64,000 nt of DNA from Phil1 sp964612925 (GCA_964612925.1 CAZTFU010000007.1:1-64000), one strand, 5' to 3'. Shown: positions 34,833 through 44,566, numbered from the stretch's first letter. Made by a program: numbers and translations. The notes: generated from the sequence alone by a model not told the origin.

Positions 34833-34859
34833 AAAAGTCGGCATTGAGCCGACTTTTCT
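34833..34859. terminator. Bidirectional intrinsic terminator
   Basis: AAAAGTCGGC pairs with GCCGACTTTT around ATTGA. It separates the radical SAM gene (plus) from the galactokinase gene (minus). Confidence 0.88.
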
Positions 34860-34899
34860 GCTACAATGTTTGTGATGTGGTAATGTCTTTGTTTTGACC

Positions 34900-36189
34900 C
34901 TAACTAAGCTCCATCAGCTTTACCGCTCCGCTTTTGCGAATAACTGTGCGGAAAACGCATCCTGCGCCGAAAAACTCCTCCATATAGCGGGTAAAATCCC
35001 GCTCAAGCGCGGCATTTGCACCGATTATAAGCGCCTGAAGCGTACCCGCAAAGCCGCCGCCGTGTACGCGCGCCGCCCCGCCGTAGTGCTGCACATATCG
35101 CCGTGCAAGCGCAATGCCCAAACCGAGACTCCTGTCCTTTTGTTCGGGCGTGAATATGTTTTGAAGCAGGCTTTCGCTCGATGCACCGCTCTGCCGCATT
35201 ATTTCGGCATATGCGGCAGAGTCGGCAGCCTCTATTGCCTGTGCCATTGCCAAAACCCGCCTGTTTTCATCAAAAAAGTGAAGTGCGCGCATAATGGCTC
35301 TGTCCCCGAGCTTGCTCCTGAGCAGCGGTATACTGCGAATGAACTCATCCTCGTCCGCATGGCCGAGATGCTTTTGCCCAAGTGCCGCGCTCACGCTTTG
35401 CATGTCGGAAGTGATTGAAGTGTATGCATCGGACATGTCCGCGTGGCTTGAGCCAGTATTGACGGTATATAGCGCAACGGAGTGGTCAAAGCTCCACTTA
35501 TACGGCTGTATCTTAGGGTTTGTGGGGTCATAAAAATCTATCATGTTTACCCCGCCGAGTGCGCATGCCGCCTGATCCATAAGGCCGCAGGGCTTGCCAA
35601 AGTAAACGTTTTCGGCATATTGACCCGCCTGTGCAAGCATAATGGGCTCAATACGGCCGCCATTATATAATTCACTGAAAATAAGCGCAATAAGCACCTC
35701 AAACGCGGCGGAGGATGAAAGCCCGCTGCCGATCGGCACGTTTGAAAGCATAACCGCATTAAACCCGCCAACCTTATTGCCGTACCGCTTAAAATATGCG
35801 GCAACGCCGCGAACAAGCGCGGCCGATGTGCCCGCCTCACCCGCTATTGGTTCAAGCGAATCAAGCGAAAGTGTGATTTTGTCATTTGGAAATGCATCCG
35901 AAAAAATGGTGCAGACCCCGTCATCACGTTCGGATACCGCCGCACATATCGAAAGCGATACCGCCGCCGCAAGCACCCTGCCGCACTGATGGTCGGTGTG
36001 GTTGCCGCAAAGCTCCGTGCGCCCGGGGGAGGAAAGCAACATTTTCGGCGGAGCATCAAAGCGTGAAATGAACCTCTCCGCGGCATCGGCTAACGTGGTT
36101 GCTTCGTTAGCACAGCCGAAGCGGGAAAGCAGCCTTATGCCCTCATCTGAGCAAATGCGCCCCGAAATCGAATGACTAATGCCGTTCAT
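34900..36189 (-). CDS. galK: GHMP kinase, galactokinase family
   Basis: A 429-residue cytoplasmic sugar kinase. The N-terminal signature is SPGRTELCGNHTDHQCG, the ATP loop is VPIGSGLSSSAAFEVL, the catalytic-base region is CGLMDQAACALGG, and the C-terminal glycine loop is RVHGGGFAGTLQ. GNHTDH replaces the classical GEHTDY; this is common in clostridial members annotated as galactokinase. No other Leloir gene is near, and it follows thrC and a ThrR-like gene, 3 nt after the latter. Galactokinase is the family call. Phosphorylation of another sugar, or of homoserine, cannot be excluded by context. Confidence 0.8.
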   Translation of the reverse strand: MNGISHSISGRICSDEGIRLLSRFGCANEATTLADAAERFISRFDAPPKMLLSSPGRTELCGNHTDHQCGRVLAAAVSLSICAAVSERDDGVCTIFSDAFPNDKITLSLDSLEPIAGEAGTSAALVRGVAAYFKRYGNKVGGFNAVMLSNVPIGSGLSSSAAFEVLIALIFSELYNGGRIEPIMLAQAGQYAENVYFGKPCGLMDQAACALGGVNMIDFYDPTNPKIQPYKWSFDHSVALYTVNTGSSHADMSDAYTSITSDMQSVSAALGQKHLGHADEDEFIRSIPLLRSKLGDRAIMRALHFFDENRRVLAMAQAIEAADSAAYAEIMRQSGASSESLLQNIFTPEQKDRSLGLGIALARRYVQHYGGAARVHGGGFAGTLQALIIGANAALERDFTRYMEEFFGAGCVFRTVIRKSGAVKLMELS

Positions 36190-36192
36190 CTT

Positions 36193-36630
36193 CTACTCCA
36201 TATCAAGCAGTCCTGCGCGCTCAACCCCGTCAACTGCAAGAAGAAGCGCGGTTATCGAATCTATACCATCGGTAAGACCCGTTATGTCCGCACTTATAAC
36301 AACGCTTGCGCGGTCGCCTATGGGCGGATTCTGCATTATTGTAAGAATGTTTGCGCCCTTGTCGGAAAGCGCGTTAAGCACTCTCCCCAGCACGCCGCGT
36401 TCATGACTTAAAAGCATTGAAAATACCGCCTTTTTACAGGCTGTGTTTTCACTCGGGGTGAATATAAGATCCTTATACTTGTAATAGGTGCTTCTTGATA
36501 TTCCCGCAAGGCGTGCGGCCTCGCTGACTTCCCTTACGGCACCCGTGCGTATAAGCTCACGCGCATATACCACCTTTTCATAGCACTCGGGCAGTGCGGA
36601 CTTGTGTACTATAAGGTATTCGTTATTCAT
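36193..36630 (-). CDS. ThrR/PheB-like ACT-domain regulator (UPF0735)
   Basis: A 145-residue protein with an N-terminal helix-turn-helix-like part (VREVSEAARLAGISRSTYYKYKDL, about residues 33-56) and a C-terminal ACT domain (LLSHERGVLGRVLNALSDKGANIL). In Bacillus subtilis a member of this family, ThrR, controls threonine biosynthesis genes. Here it is directly downstream of thrC, which supports the same job. Target sites cannot be told from the window; the hom promoter at 3.8 kb is one to test. Confidence 0.85.
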   Translation of the reverse strand: MNNEYLIVHKSALPECYEKVVYARELIRTGAVREVSEAARLAGISRSTYYKYKDLIFTPSENTACKKAVFSMLLSHERGVLGRVLNALSDKGANILTIMQNPPIGDRASVVISADITGLTDGIDSITALLLAVDGVERAGLLDME

Positions 36631-36641
36631 GCCATGCTCCT

Positions 36642-38102
36642 TTACAATACGCGGTGTATGTATTCATCCATATCGGCAGGATTGATAACATCATTGTGCA
36701 GCACGTTAAGTGTGCGTATGTCATTAAGCCCTGCGGGAATGGGCAAAGAGGTAAGCGCACTCAGCCTGTCCGCCGCGTCAAACCCGCCGTATGAATTCGA
36801 TTCGCCAAGGGCAGTGAGTATTGCGCTTGCAAACTTGAAGGGGGAGGCCGTGCTTAATATCACCGCGGGAGAGCCTGTATTAAGCCCGTCATACACGGAA
36901 TAGGCCGTTGCGGTATGAGTATCCATAAGATAATTAAAATCGCTCCACGCGGCGGATATGGCGGTATATGCGGCAGAATCGTCCGCCCTGCCGCAAAGGA
37001 AAAGCGAATGCATGCGCGCAAGCATTTTATCGTCAAGCGAATAACGCCCGTTCTTCTTTAACTGTGCCATAAGGGAGGAAACAAGCTCCGTTGCATTATC
37101 GCGCCCATACTCCTGTTCCGCGGCGAAGAACAGCATGCGTTCAAGGTTGCTTGAGATGAGTATGTCCATTGAGGGTGACGCCGTTTTTATAAGCGAACGG
37201 TTTGAGATATCATATACGCCTTCGCTCAGGAACTGGTACAACACATCGTTTGCGTTTGATGCGCATATAAGCTTGCCTACGGGCAGACCCATGCGTTTTG
37301 CGATATAGCCCGCAAGTATATTGCCGAAATTGCCCGTGGGTACAACGAAATCGACCGCTTGTCCAAAGCTTATTTTCCCACGCTCGACAAGCTGTGCATA
37401 TGCCGCAAAGTAGTATGCCGCCTGCGGCGCCAATCGACCTATGTTTATCGAATTTGCACTGCTTGCGCGAAGAGAGGGCATGTCAAAATGCTCAAGTGCG
37501 GCCTTAACGCCGCGCTGAGCATCGTCAAAGTTGCCGTTTACGGCGCACACATGCACGTTTTCGCCGCGCTGAGTCACCATTTGCAGGCGTTGAAGCTCGC
37601 TCACGCCGCCGTTTGGATAGAACACTATTATTTTGATGTGTGACGCATCGGCAAAGCCCGCAAGTGCGGCCTTACCCGTATCCCCGCTTGTAGCGGTGAG
37701 TATAACTATATCCTCTTTGATGCCGTTCTTTTCCCGTGCGGCGTTCATAAGGTGCGGCAACAGACAAAGCGCCATATCCTTAAATGCGCAGGTAGGCCCG
37801 TGCCAAAGCTCCATAATATGCGTATCGCCAACGCTTACAACGGGGCATAGGCCGCTTGAGTCAAACTTTCCGCTGTAGCCCGTATTCACCGCCTCAAGTA
37901 TGCGCTCATAGGGTATATCGTCTATAAGGGCTGAAATAACGCGGGCAAAAAGCTCCTCGGTGGGCAGGGAAAGAAGCTCCCTTGAAAAAAGCTTTGGTAT
38001 TTCCTCGGGAACGTACAGTCCGCCGTCGGGTGCAAGGCCGTTTAACAGCGCAAGTGAAGCGCTTGTGCGCAATTGTGCATTGCGTGTGCTGAAGTACTGC
38101 AT
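36642..38102 (-). CDS. thrC: Threonine synthase
   Basis: Converts O-phosphohomoserine to threonine with pyridoxal phosphate. The protein has 486 residues, matching the long, Escherichia coli/yeast-type form with its N-terminal extension YFSTRNAQLRTSASLALLNGLAPDGGLYVPE. The PLP lysine lies in HGPTCAFKDMAL. It heads a minus-strand unit with the ThrR-like gene and the GHMP kinase. The hom-lysC-asd operon 33 kb away supplies homoserine, but no canonical thrB is seen in the window. Confidence 0.95.
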   Translation of the reverse strand: MQYFSTRNAQLRTSASLALLNGLAPDGGLYVPEEIPKLFSRELLSLPTEELFARVISALIDDIPYERILEAVNTGYSGKFDSSGLCPVVSVGDTHIMELWHGPTCAFKDMALCLLPHLMNAAREKNGIKEDIVILTATSGDTGKAALAGFADASHIKIIVFYPNGGVSELQRLQMVTQRGENVHVCAVNGNFDDAQRGVKAALEHFDMPSLRASSANSINIGRLAPQAAYYFAAYAQLVERGKISFGQAVDFVVPTGNFGNILAGYIAKRMGLPVGKLICASNANDVLYQFLSEGVYDISNRSLIKTASPSMDILISSNLERMLFFAAEQEYGRDNATELVSSLMAQLKKNGRYSLDDKMLARMHSLFLCGRADDSAAYTAISAAWSDFNYLMDTHTATAYSVYDGLNTGSPAVILSTASPFKFASAILTALGESNSYGGFDAADRLSALTSLPIPAGLNDIRTLNVLHNDVINPADMDEYIHRVL

Positions 38103-38128
38103 GGTATCAACCTCTTTTGCAAATGGGT

Positions 38129-38515
38129 TTAATGCGAATCACAATCATCGTCATTGTCATAATCCGCCGTGCCGAAAAGCTCACGCGCACCTATGCGGCG
38201 TTCGTTGCGCTCATGCTCGACCATGTCGGAAAGCATATCACGCACATCTTTTGGGGAACGGATATTCTTTATGTCTATTTCGGGGGCGGTCTTGTCCGCC
38301 GTGCAAAGGTGAATCGTGCCAAGCCCGAGTAATCTTTGCCCAAATGTGCGGTGCAGCGTTATGTCAAGTATTCTGTAAAGGCGTATTTCCTCTTCTTTAC
38401 GATTGAAACAGCCCGTGTCCACTATAAGCTTTTCCTCGGTGAGTGCATAGCGCGTAAAGCTCCACGGAAGCCCCAAAAACGTGCGCTTTCTGTCCTTCCA
38501 TACCGTGTTTGCCAT
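38129..38515 (-). CDS. Bacterial PH-domain protein (bPH2/YdbS-like)
   Basis: A 128-residue protein whose first 95 residues form the PH-like fold of the YdbS/DUF304 group (TRYALTEEKLIVDTGCFNRKEEEIRLYRI). Unlike YdbS it has no membrane helices. The C-terminus is acidic and His-bearing (DYDNDDDCDSH), possibly metal-binding. Preceded by GGAGGT. It lies just upstream of thrC, 26 nt apart, and may share its transcript. Confidence 0.75.
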   Translation of the reverse strand: MANTVWKDRKRTFLGLPWSFTRYALTEEKLIVDTGCFNRKEEEIRLYRILDITLHRTFGQRLLGLGTIHLCTADKTAPEIDIKNIRSPKDVRDMLSDMVEHERNERRIGARELFGTADYDNDDDCDSH

Positions 38516-38591
38516 AATGCTACCTCCTTAATCTACGCCCAAGCGATGATAATATATTATTATAACATAAGCACGTTCACCGCGCTACGCA

Positions 38592-39881
38592 TTATTCGTT
38601 ATCTGTGTCGCTTACAAACGAGTTCCAATGCATGGAACCGTTCTCCTCGTTATCTGCGGAACCTGCGGGAGAGGGCGTGCGCGGCGGCAGGGAGGGGTTG
38701 GGCGTTTGCTCAATGGCTTCCTCCGCTTCCTCGGCATCATGGAATATGAATTGATTGAGTTTGATGCTCATTGCACCCATGTCGCAGAAGAAAACGAACC
38801 GTTTTTCCCATTTGCCGTTTTGATAAAGCCCTTCTACGGGCAATCTGAAATATATAAGCCCACGCTGGCTGGTTGAAAGCAGCTTTGCCGCGGCGGCAAT
38901 TATCTCCTCATTGGTCATGCTCGTTTCAACAAGCGGCAGAAGAGTGTACAGCAGTTCATACTGTTCAACCGCGTTAAACGTTCTGAACTTTGCGAATATC
39001 ATGTTCAACAGCTTAAATTGGCGGCTCGTGCGCACAAATTCGCTGTCTATCTTTCTTATCCTTGCGTAGCCGAGTGCCTGCTTGCCCGTAAGGTGAACGG
39101 GACCCGCCTCCGCAAATATGAATCCGTCCCATGTGTATTCAACGCCAAGCTGCTTATTAAGTCCTGCTATGCAGTCGTTTGCGGCGCTTATTTCCTCCGC
39201 CGTCATTTCTACCGTTACGCCGCCTATGGCGTCCACCACGTCCACAAACGAGTGAAGATCCACCATAACGTAATTATTAAGGGTTATGTGGAAATTCTCC
39301 CGTATCGTTTGATATAATAGCTCCACCCCGCCGAGCGCTATTACGGAATTAAGCTTGCGATAGCCGTAACCCGGCACATTGACAAGCATATCCCGCATAA
39401 GGGTAGTAAGCTTCAACCTGTCATTTACGGTGTCAACGGTTGCTATCATCATAGTGTCCGAATTGTAGCGGCCCGTGGTTTCGCGCCTGTCAGCCCCTAT
39501 TAACAGCACATTTACATAGCGCGTGTCATTGTTATCCTGCTCAAATTGGGCAAGCTGTGCTTCACTCAGCTCCGTTTGCTCATAGTATTCGCTAAGCGGT
39601 ATGGGCGTGGGCGTAGGCAGTGAATCCGCCGCAGGTGTTGATTCTGAACTCGGCGTGCGCGTGGGTGTCGGGGTCATGTCCGGCACCTCATCGGTCACAT
39701 CGGCGGTAATGGCCGCATCGGGCTCAGATAGGGACGGTTCATTCGGCCTTGACAGTCGGTTCAACAGCTTAATGCCGAGTATTGCGGCCGCAATAAGCAA
39801 TATAAGCAGTACGCCCGCCGATATCAGCACCGCCTTCACGCCCGTATGTATGCGGCGTTTGCCTTCCTTTTGTTTGGTCAT
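38592..39881 (-). CDS. LytR-CpsA-Psr (LCP) family protein
   Basis: Transfers lipid-linked anionic or capsular polymers onto peptidoglycan outside the membrane. The 429-residue protein has a basic cytoplasmic start, one transmembrane segment (about residues 14-35), a Pro/Thr/Ser linker, and the LCP domain from about residue 120 (VLLIGADRRETTGRYNSDTMM, then TLMRDMLVNVPGYGYRKLNS, then a conserved Arg-rich YARIRKIDSEFVRTSRQ). The C-terminal tail after residue 385 is low-complexity and acidic. RBS AAGAAGGAAG. Confidence 0.92.
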   Translation of the reverse strand: MTKQKEGKRRIHTGVKAVLISAGVLLILLIAAAILGIKLLNRLSRPNEPSLSEPDAAITADVTDEVPDMTPTPTRTPSSESTPAADSLPTPTPIPLSEYYEQTELSEAQLAQFEQDNNDTRYVNVLLIGADRRETTGRYNSDTMMIATVDTVNDRLKLTTLMRDMLVNVPGYGYRKLNSVIALGGVELLYQTIRENFHITLNNYVMVDLHSFVDVVDAIGGVTVEMTAEEISAANDCIAGLNKQLGVEYTWDGFIFAEAGPVHLTGKQALGYARIRKIDSEFVRTSRQFKLLNMIFAKFRTFNAVEQYELLYTLLPLVETSMTNEEIIAAAAKLLSTSQRGLIYFRLPVEGLYQNGKWEKRFVFFCDMGAMSIKLNQFIFHDAEEAEEAIEQTPNPSLPPRTPSPAGSADNEENGSMHWNSFVSDTDNE

Positions 39882-39919
39882 ATATATCTACGCTTCCTTC
39901 TTATCCGAATTTTTAGCAG

Positions 39920-39949
39920 ATTGTACCACAATGCTATGCGTACTATCAA
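39920..39949 (-). promoter_or_regulatory. Promoter of the LCP gene
   Basis: On minus: TTGATA (39949-39944), 18-nt spacer, TACAAT (39925-39920). Confidence 0.6.
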
Positions 39950-39955
39950 GCGCAC

Positions 39956-39984
39956 TTGCCAACGCAAGCGTTTTGTTATAAAAT
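39956..39984 (+). promoter_or_regulatory. Promoter of the methyltransferase-hslO-TPR run
   Basis: TTGCCA (39956-39961), 17-nt spacer, TAAAAT (39979-39984). It stands back to back with the LCP promoter. Confidence 0.6.
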
Positions 39985-40015
39985 TGTTCACATATAGTAT
40001 AGGGAGGAATATGCT

Positions 40016-40753
40016 TTGTATTCCAATTTTGCGCGAGTATACGATAAGCTGATGGATCACATTGACCGTGAAGCATGGCTTAAATATATAATCAGCCTGT
40101 TTGACGGGCACAGCGTGCGTCGCGTTGCGGACTGCGCCTGCGGTACGGGCGCGATAAGTATACCGCTTGCGAAGCTCGGCTATAGCGTGACGGGGCTTGA
40201 CGCATCGGAGGAGATGCTTGAAATCGCTGCACAAAATGCGCGAAGGGAGCGCGTGGAGGTGCCGTTTATTTGCCAAGACATGCGTCACTTTGCGCTGCAC
40301 AGGCCGCAGGATGCCGTGCTTTCCGTGTGTGACGGGGTGAATTACCTTTCGCTTAAAGGGGCGGAGAGCTTTTTTAAGTGCGCATATGAGCAGCTTGTGC
40401 CCGGCGGGATACTGCTGTTTGACGTATCATCCCGCTATAAGCTTTCCACGGTGCTTGGCAACAACACATTTGCGGAGGATGAAGATGATGCGGCATACAT
40501 ATGGAAAAACGTGTATGACGATCAATCACGGCAGATACAAATGGAGCTTACCCTGTTTGAAAAGCAGCAGGACGGCCGCTATATCCGCTTTACCGAATCG
40601 CAGGTGCAGCGCGCCCATTCCGTAAAGGAGCTGAGCGGCGCACTTGCCCGCGCGGGGTTTGAAAATGTGTGCTCGTTTGAGGCATTCTCGTTCGATGCGC
40701 CGAGTGAGGACAGCGAAAGGATACAATTCAGGGCCGTAAAGCCGAATAAGTGA
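40016..40753 (+). CDS. Class I SAM-dependent methyltransferase
   Basis: A 245-residue enzyme. Motif I is VADCACGTGAISIPLAKLGY (about residues 38-57) with GLDASEEML after it, and motif IV-like FICQDMRHFAL. It starts at TTG (40016) with GGGAGGAA upstream, matching the family start YSNFARVYDKLMDHIDREAW. Proteins of this type often lie in tRNA or stress operons, but the substrate is unknown. First of a plus-strand run that continues to tspO. Confidence 0.88.
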   Translation: MYSNFARVYDKLMDHIDREAWLKYIISLFDGHSVRRVADCACGTGAISIPLAKLGYSVTGLDASEEMLEIAAQNARRERVEVPFICQDMRHFALHRPQDAVLSVCDGVNYLSLKGAESFFKCAYEQLVPGGILLFDVSSRYKLSTVLGNNTFAEDEDDAAYIWKNVYDDQSRQIQMELTLFEKQQDGRYIRFTESQVQRAHSVKELSGALARAGFENVCSFEAFSFDAPSEDSERIQFRAVKPNK

Positions 40754-40789
40754 TATACGAATAAGCGATACAAAGGAGAGAATGAACCT

Positions 40790-41683
40790 ATGAGCGATAA
40801 AATATTAAGAGGAGTAATGTTTGATAAATCCGTGAGGTACACGGCGATAAGTGCAACGAATATGGTCGAAAAGGCACGCATAACGCACGGTCTCAGCCGC
40901 GTATGCACGGCAGCCCTCGGCCGCGCACTTATAATGACAAGCATGATGGGCACAGACCTTAAAAGCGAAGATGAAAAGGTGACCACCGTACTCAAGGGCG
41001 GCGGCGAGGCGGGCAACATAGTCTGCACCGCATACCGTTCGGGCAGGGTAAAGGGCTATGTTGAAAATCCGAGTGTTGAGCTTCCTCCCGCACCGAACGG
41101 CAAGCTTGATGTTGCGCTTGCGGTTGGCTGGTTCGGAGAGCTTATGGTTATAAGGGATCTTTCGATGAAGGAGCCTTATGTGGGCCGCAGCGAAATGATA
41201 TCGGGCGAGATAGCGGAGGATTTTGCAAATTACTTCACCCAATCGGAACAGACGCCTTCACTTGTGTACCTTGGGGTGCGTGTGGATATAGAAACGCTGA
41301 ACGTGCTCGGCGCGGGCGGAATACTTATACAGGCCATGCCCGATTGCCCCGAGGAGGCGATAGCCGCGCTTGAGAAAAAGGCGGACGATATATCTGCCCT
41401 TGCAAAGCGGATTGAAAAGGGCGAGGAGCTTCGCGATATACTTATGGACATGTTTAAGGATTGTTCGCTTGAAATACTCGGCTCCGCTCAGCCGGAATTT
41501 GCCTGCGATTGCTCACGCGAAAGGCTTGAGGCGGTGCTGATGTCCCTTGGCCGCGACGAGCTTACCGACATGATAGAAAAAGAGGGGCAGGCGGAGCTTA
41601 CCTGTAGGTTCTGCAACAGAGTATATCACTTCTCAAAGGAAGAACTTGAAGCGATACTGAAGGAAGGAACGCGGGCAACCTAA
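40790..41683 (+). CDS. hslO: Redox-regulated chaperone Hsp33
   Basis: A holdase activated by oxidation. The 297-residue protein has the N-terminal domain with GRALIMTSMMGTDLK and GGGEAGNIVC, and the C-terminal zinc switch CDC (in FACDCSRERL) and CRFC (in LTCRFCNRVYHF). All four cysteines are present. AAAGGAGAG precedes the ATG. Its TAA overlaps the next ATG by 1 nt. Confidence 0.96.
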   Translation: MSDKILRGVMFDKSVRYTAISATNMVEKARITHGLSRVCTAALGRALIMTSMMGTDLKSEDEKVTTVLKGGGEAGNIVCTAYRSGRVKGYVENPSVELPPAPNGKLDVALAVGWFGELMVIRDLSMKEPYVGRSEMISGEIAEDFANYFTQSEQTPSLVYLGVRVDIETLNVLGAGGILIQAMPDCPEEAIAALEKKADDISALAKRIEKGEELRDILMDMFKDCSLEILGSAQPEFACDCSRERLEAVLMSLGRDELTDMIEKEGQAELTCRFCNRVYHFSKEELEAILKEGTRAT

Positions 41684-43422
41684 TGGGCAATGAGATAATG
41701 CAGCCGGATAAGCGCAGCGGCAGGGTGCTTGAATTCAACCAAAAGAGCGACTTCTTTTACAGAATGGGCAACGACAAGTTCGACAAAAACGACCTTGTAA
41801 GTGCCGCCAACAGCTACCGAAGGGCCCTTGAGCAGGACCCCAAGGACATAGAAAAGCAACTTGCCCTTGCAGAGGTGCTGAGCGAGATGGAACGCTATGA
41901 CGAATCGAGCGCGATACTTACGCGGGTGCTTTTGCAGGATAATGACAATGATGAGGCATTGTTCGGCCTTGGCTACAACTTTTTTATGATAGACGAGCCG
42001 CTGACCGCCATGAGGATGCTTGAAAAAAGCCTTACAAAGAACCCGGGCGGCGAATTTGCGCACGAGGCGTGTGGCATGCTTGAAGTCGTAAGGGATACGC
42101 TGTACGGCACGGGACTCGGCGTAAAGCTGCACAGCGTCACAAACGAATCCTTGGCAAGCGAAAAGGCGGAGGAGGGGAGCGACTTTCTCGGCAAGGCAGA
42201 TTTCGACAGTGCCATTGCCTCTTTGAGAGAGGCGGTGGAGCTTGACCCAACGCTTTATTACGCAAGGAACAACCTAAGCCTTGCCCTGTTTTGCATAAGG
42301 GAATTTGACGAGGCGCTAAAATGCGCAGACGAGACATTAGAGCTTGATGCGAACAATGTGCAGGCACTGTGCAACAAGCTTATGATATGCTACGTCGGCA
42401 CCAAGGATGAAGATGCCGCAAATGCCGCGGCGGATGCGCTGATGACGGCGAATATGGAGCGCACGGACGAGCATAAGCGGGCATGTGCCGCGCTTATGGA
42501 GCTTGGCAGGTATGAGGATGCATTCACCCTTGCAAAGCGGCTTATAAAAAAGCTGCCGTATGATAAGGCGGCGGTGCATTATTACGGCGCAAGCGCGTTT
42601 GAACTCGGCCTTTACGATAAGGCATATGCCGCATATGATAAGCTGTACCGCATAGATTTTAACGACAGCATAGCGGATTATTACCGAAAGCTGTGCCTTA
42701 ACGCAAAAAAGGACGGCGTGCCCGAAAAAAACTGGCGCACGAACATACCCACGAGCTATCAGGTGCCGTATGAGGAAATGATAAAGCGCATAGGCCGCAT
42801 GAACGAGCTTATGGGACTTGGCGGGCGCAAAAAAAAGAACGGGCCGGAGCAGCCGGGCGAGCTTGAACGCCTGTTCCGCTGGGCATTTACCATTCCGGGC
42901 AGCAAAAGTCATGACGTGATAGCGGAGTATATCGCCAATAAGCGCGGAACAAAATACGAACCGCTGCTTAGGGATATCCTTATGATACGCGATGTGAATA
43001 AGGATGTGAAAACATCCGTTTTGACAACGCTTTCCATGATGCGCACACCGAAGCATTATTTTGTGTATGTCGATGAAGGGCTTATCGAGATGAAGGCAAA
43101 CGCAAAGAAGGATCGCGCAAGAAGGCAATATCTCGAATCCGTTATGCTGTGCATTGCTCGAATAAACGAAAGCGATTACGAGGATATACCCGATACGGCA
43201 ATATCTATTTGGTCGGACTATCTGCGCCTGACACCGAATCTGTCCGTGATGAGCGAGGCGCAGATGTTTGCATTTGCGGGTGCGCTTGAGCATGAGGCGC
43301 GAAAAAGGTGCGGAATGGAACCGCAGGATGAGGATATATGCAGCCGCTACGGCCTGACGGCATTAAGGCTGAAAAAGGCGGTGGACAAGCTGGAAACGGC
43401 TTTTGAACAGGAGGATATATGA
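41683..43422 (+). CDS. TPR-repeat protein
   Basis: A 579-residue cytoplasmic protein. Tetratricopeptide repeats are seen at about residues 25-125 (AANSYRRALEQDPKDIEKQLALAEVL) and 165-320 (AIASLREAVELDPTLYYARNNLSLALFCIREFDEALKCADE in parts). The last 240 residues are non-repetitive, contain a basic patch GGRKKKNG and recognise no family I can name. It is coupled to hslO (1-nt overlap) and to the methyltransferase after it (4-nt overlap). It probably acts as a scaffold; partners unknown. Confidence 0.85.
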   Translation: MGNEIMQPDKRSGRVLEFNQKSDFFYRMGNDKFDKNDLVSAANSYRRALEQDPKDIEKQLALAEVLSEMERYDESSAILTRVLLQDNDNDEALFGLGYNFFMIDEPLTAMRMLEKSLTKNPGGEFAHEACGMLEVVRDTLYGTGLGVKLHSVTNESLASEKAEEGSDFLGKADFDSAIASLREAVELDPTLYYARNNLSLALFCIREFDEALKCADETLELDANNVQALCNKLMICYVGTKDEDAANAAADALMTANMERTDEHKRACAALMELGRYEDAFTLAKRLIKKLPYDKAAVHYYGASAFELGLYDKAYAAYDKLYRIDFNDSIADYYRKLCLNAKKDGVPEKNWRTNIPTSYQVPYEEMIKRIGRMNELMGLGGRKKKNGPEQPGELERLFRWAFTIPGSKSHDVIAEYIANKRGTKYEPLLRDILMIRDVNKDVKTSVLTTLSMMRTPKHYFVYVDEGLIEMKANAKKDRARRQYLESVMLCIARINESDYEDIPDTAISIWSDYLRLTPNLSVMSEAQMFAFAGALEHEARKRCGMEPQDEDICSRYGLTALRLKKAVDKLETAFEQEDI

Positions 43423-44537
43423 TATTTCAGGCAACATGCAAGCTGGGCGTTGAATCGCTTGTGGCAACGGAACTAAAGAAACTGGGCATTGAGCCGATAA
43501 GCGTTGAATCCGCCAAAATACGTTTTGAGGGCGATTATTTGACAATGGCGCGCACCTGCCTGTGGCTCAGGACGGCAGAAAGGGTACTGCTTGAGGTGGG
43601 TCGGTTCGAGGCGCACACATTCACCGAACTTTTTGAAGGTGTAAAGGCACTGCAATGGAAGCAATTCCTTATGAAGGATACGTTTATCCATGTTGTGGGA
43701 AAAAGCGCGAAAAGCGACCTGTTTTCCGTTAAGGATTGCCAGAGCATAACCAAAAAGGCCATTGTCGAAAACCTTAAGGCCGCATACGGAGTTACACTTC
43801 TGCCCGAAACGGGGGCGGAGGTGATAGTCGAGGTGGGCATGTTCAAAAACGAGGCCACGCTTTGCCTTGACCCATGCGGTGCGGGTCTTTCAAGAAGAGG
43901 TTACAGAACGTACAACGTTTCCGCTCCTTTAAGTGAAACGCTTGGTGCGGCGATAGTTACCCTTACGCGCTACAAGGGAGATTATCCGTTTGTGGATCCG
44001 ATGTGCGGCAGTGGCACAATGCCGATAGAGGCCGCAATGATAGCCCGCAATCAGGCACCGGGACTTAACCGAAGCTTTGCCGCGGAAAGCTGGCCTTTCC
44101 TTGATAAAAAGTATTTCATGCAGGCACGCAAGGAAGCGATAGACTCCATACGCGATATAAAGCTGAATATACTCGGCAGTGACATTGACGAACGCAGTAT
44201 TGCCATATGCAAAAAACACGCACAGAAGGCGGGTGTTATGCTCAACTGGGCGGTAAAGCCGCTGAAGGATTTCAGCGTGAGGGAGGATCGCGGCGTGATA
44301 GTCTGCAACCCGCCATACGGCGAGCGTATGCTGAAAAAGGGAGAGGCGGAGCAGCTTATAAGGGATATGAGTGCGCTCTTTGCCCCGCTTGAGGGGTGGA
44401 GCAAGTCCATAATAACGCCCGATCCGAACTTTGAACAGCTTTACGGCGAACAGGCGCACAAGCGGCGCAAACTTTCAAACGGCGGTATGCCGTGCACGCT
44501 CTATCAATATTTTGCAAGGCGAGCCGACAAGGAATAA
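43419..44537 (+). CDS. THUMP-domain class I RNA methyltransferase (RlmL/YpsC-like)
   Basis: A 372-residue protein predicted to methylate guanine N2 in 23S rRNA. The N-terminal ferredoxin-like and THUMP part (IFQATCKLGVESLVATELKKLG) is followed by the methyltransferase domain with FVDPMCGSGTMPIEAAMIA and the catalytic NPPY motif in VVCNPPYGERM-like sequence (VIVCNPPYGERML). The length fits the single-domain YpsC group and not fused RlmKL. GGAGG lies just before the ATG and the start overlaps the TPR gene by 4 nt. Confidence 0.92.
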   Translation: MIFQATCKLGVESLVATELKKLGIEPISVESAKIRFEGDYLTMARTCLWLRTAERVLLEVGRFEAHTFTELFEGVKALQWKQFLMKDTFIHVVGKSAKSDLFSVKDCQSITKKAIVENLKAAYGVTLLPETGAEVIVEVGMFKNEATLCLDPCGAGLSRRGYRTYNVSAPLSETLGAAIVTLTRYKGDYPFVDPMCGSGTMPIEAAMIARNQAPGLNRSFAAESWPFLDKKYFMQARKEAIDSIRDIKLNILGSDIDERSIAICKKHAQKAGVMLNWAVKPLKDFSVREDRGVIVCNPPYGERMLKKGEAEQLIRDMSALFAPLEGWSKSIITPDPNFEQLYGEQAHKRRKLSNGGMPCTLYQYFARRADKE

Positions 44538-44566
44538 AAACATAAAATATCTTTAAGGAGGATATT

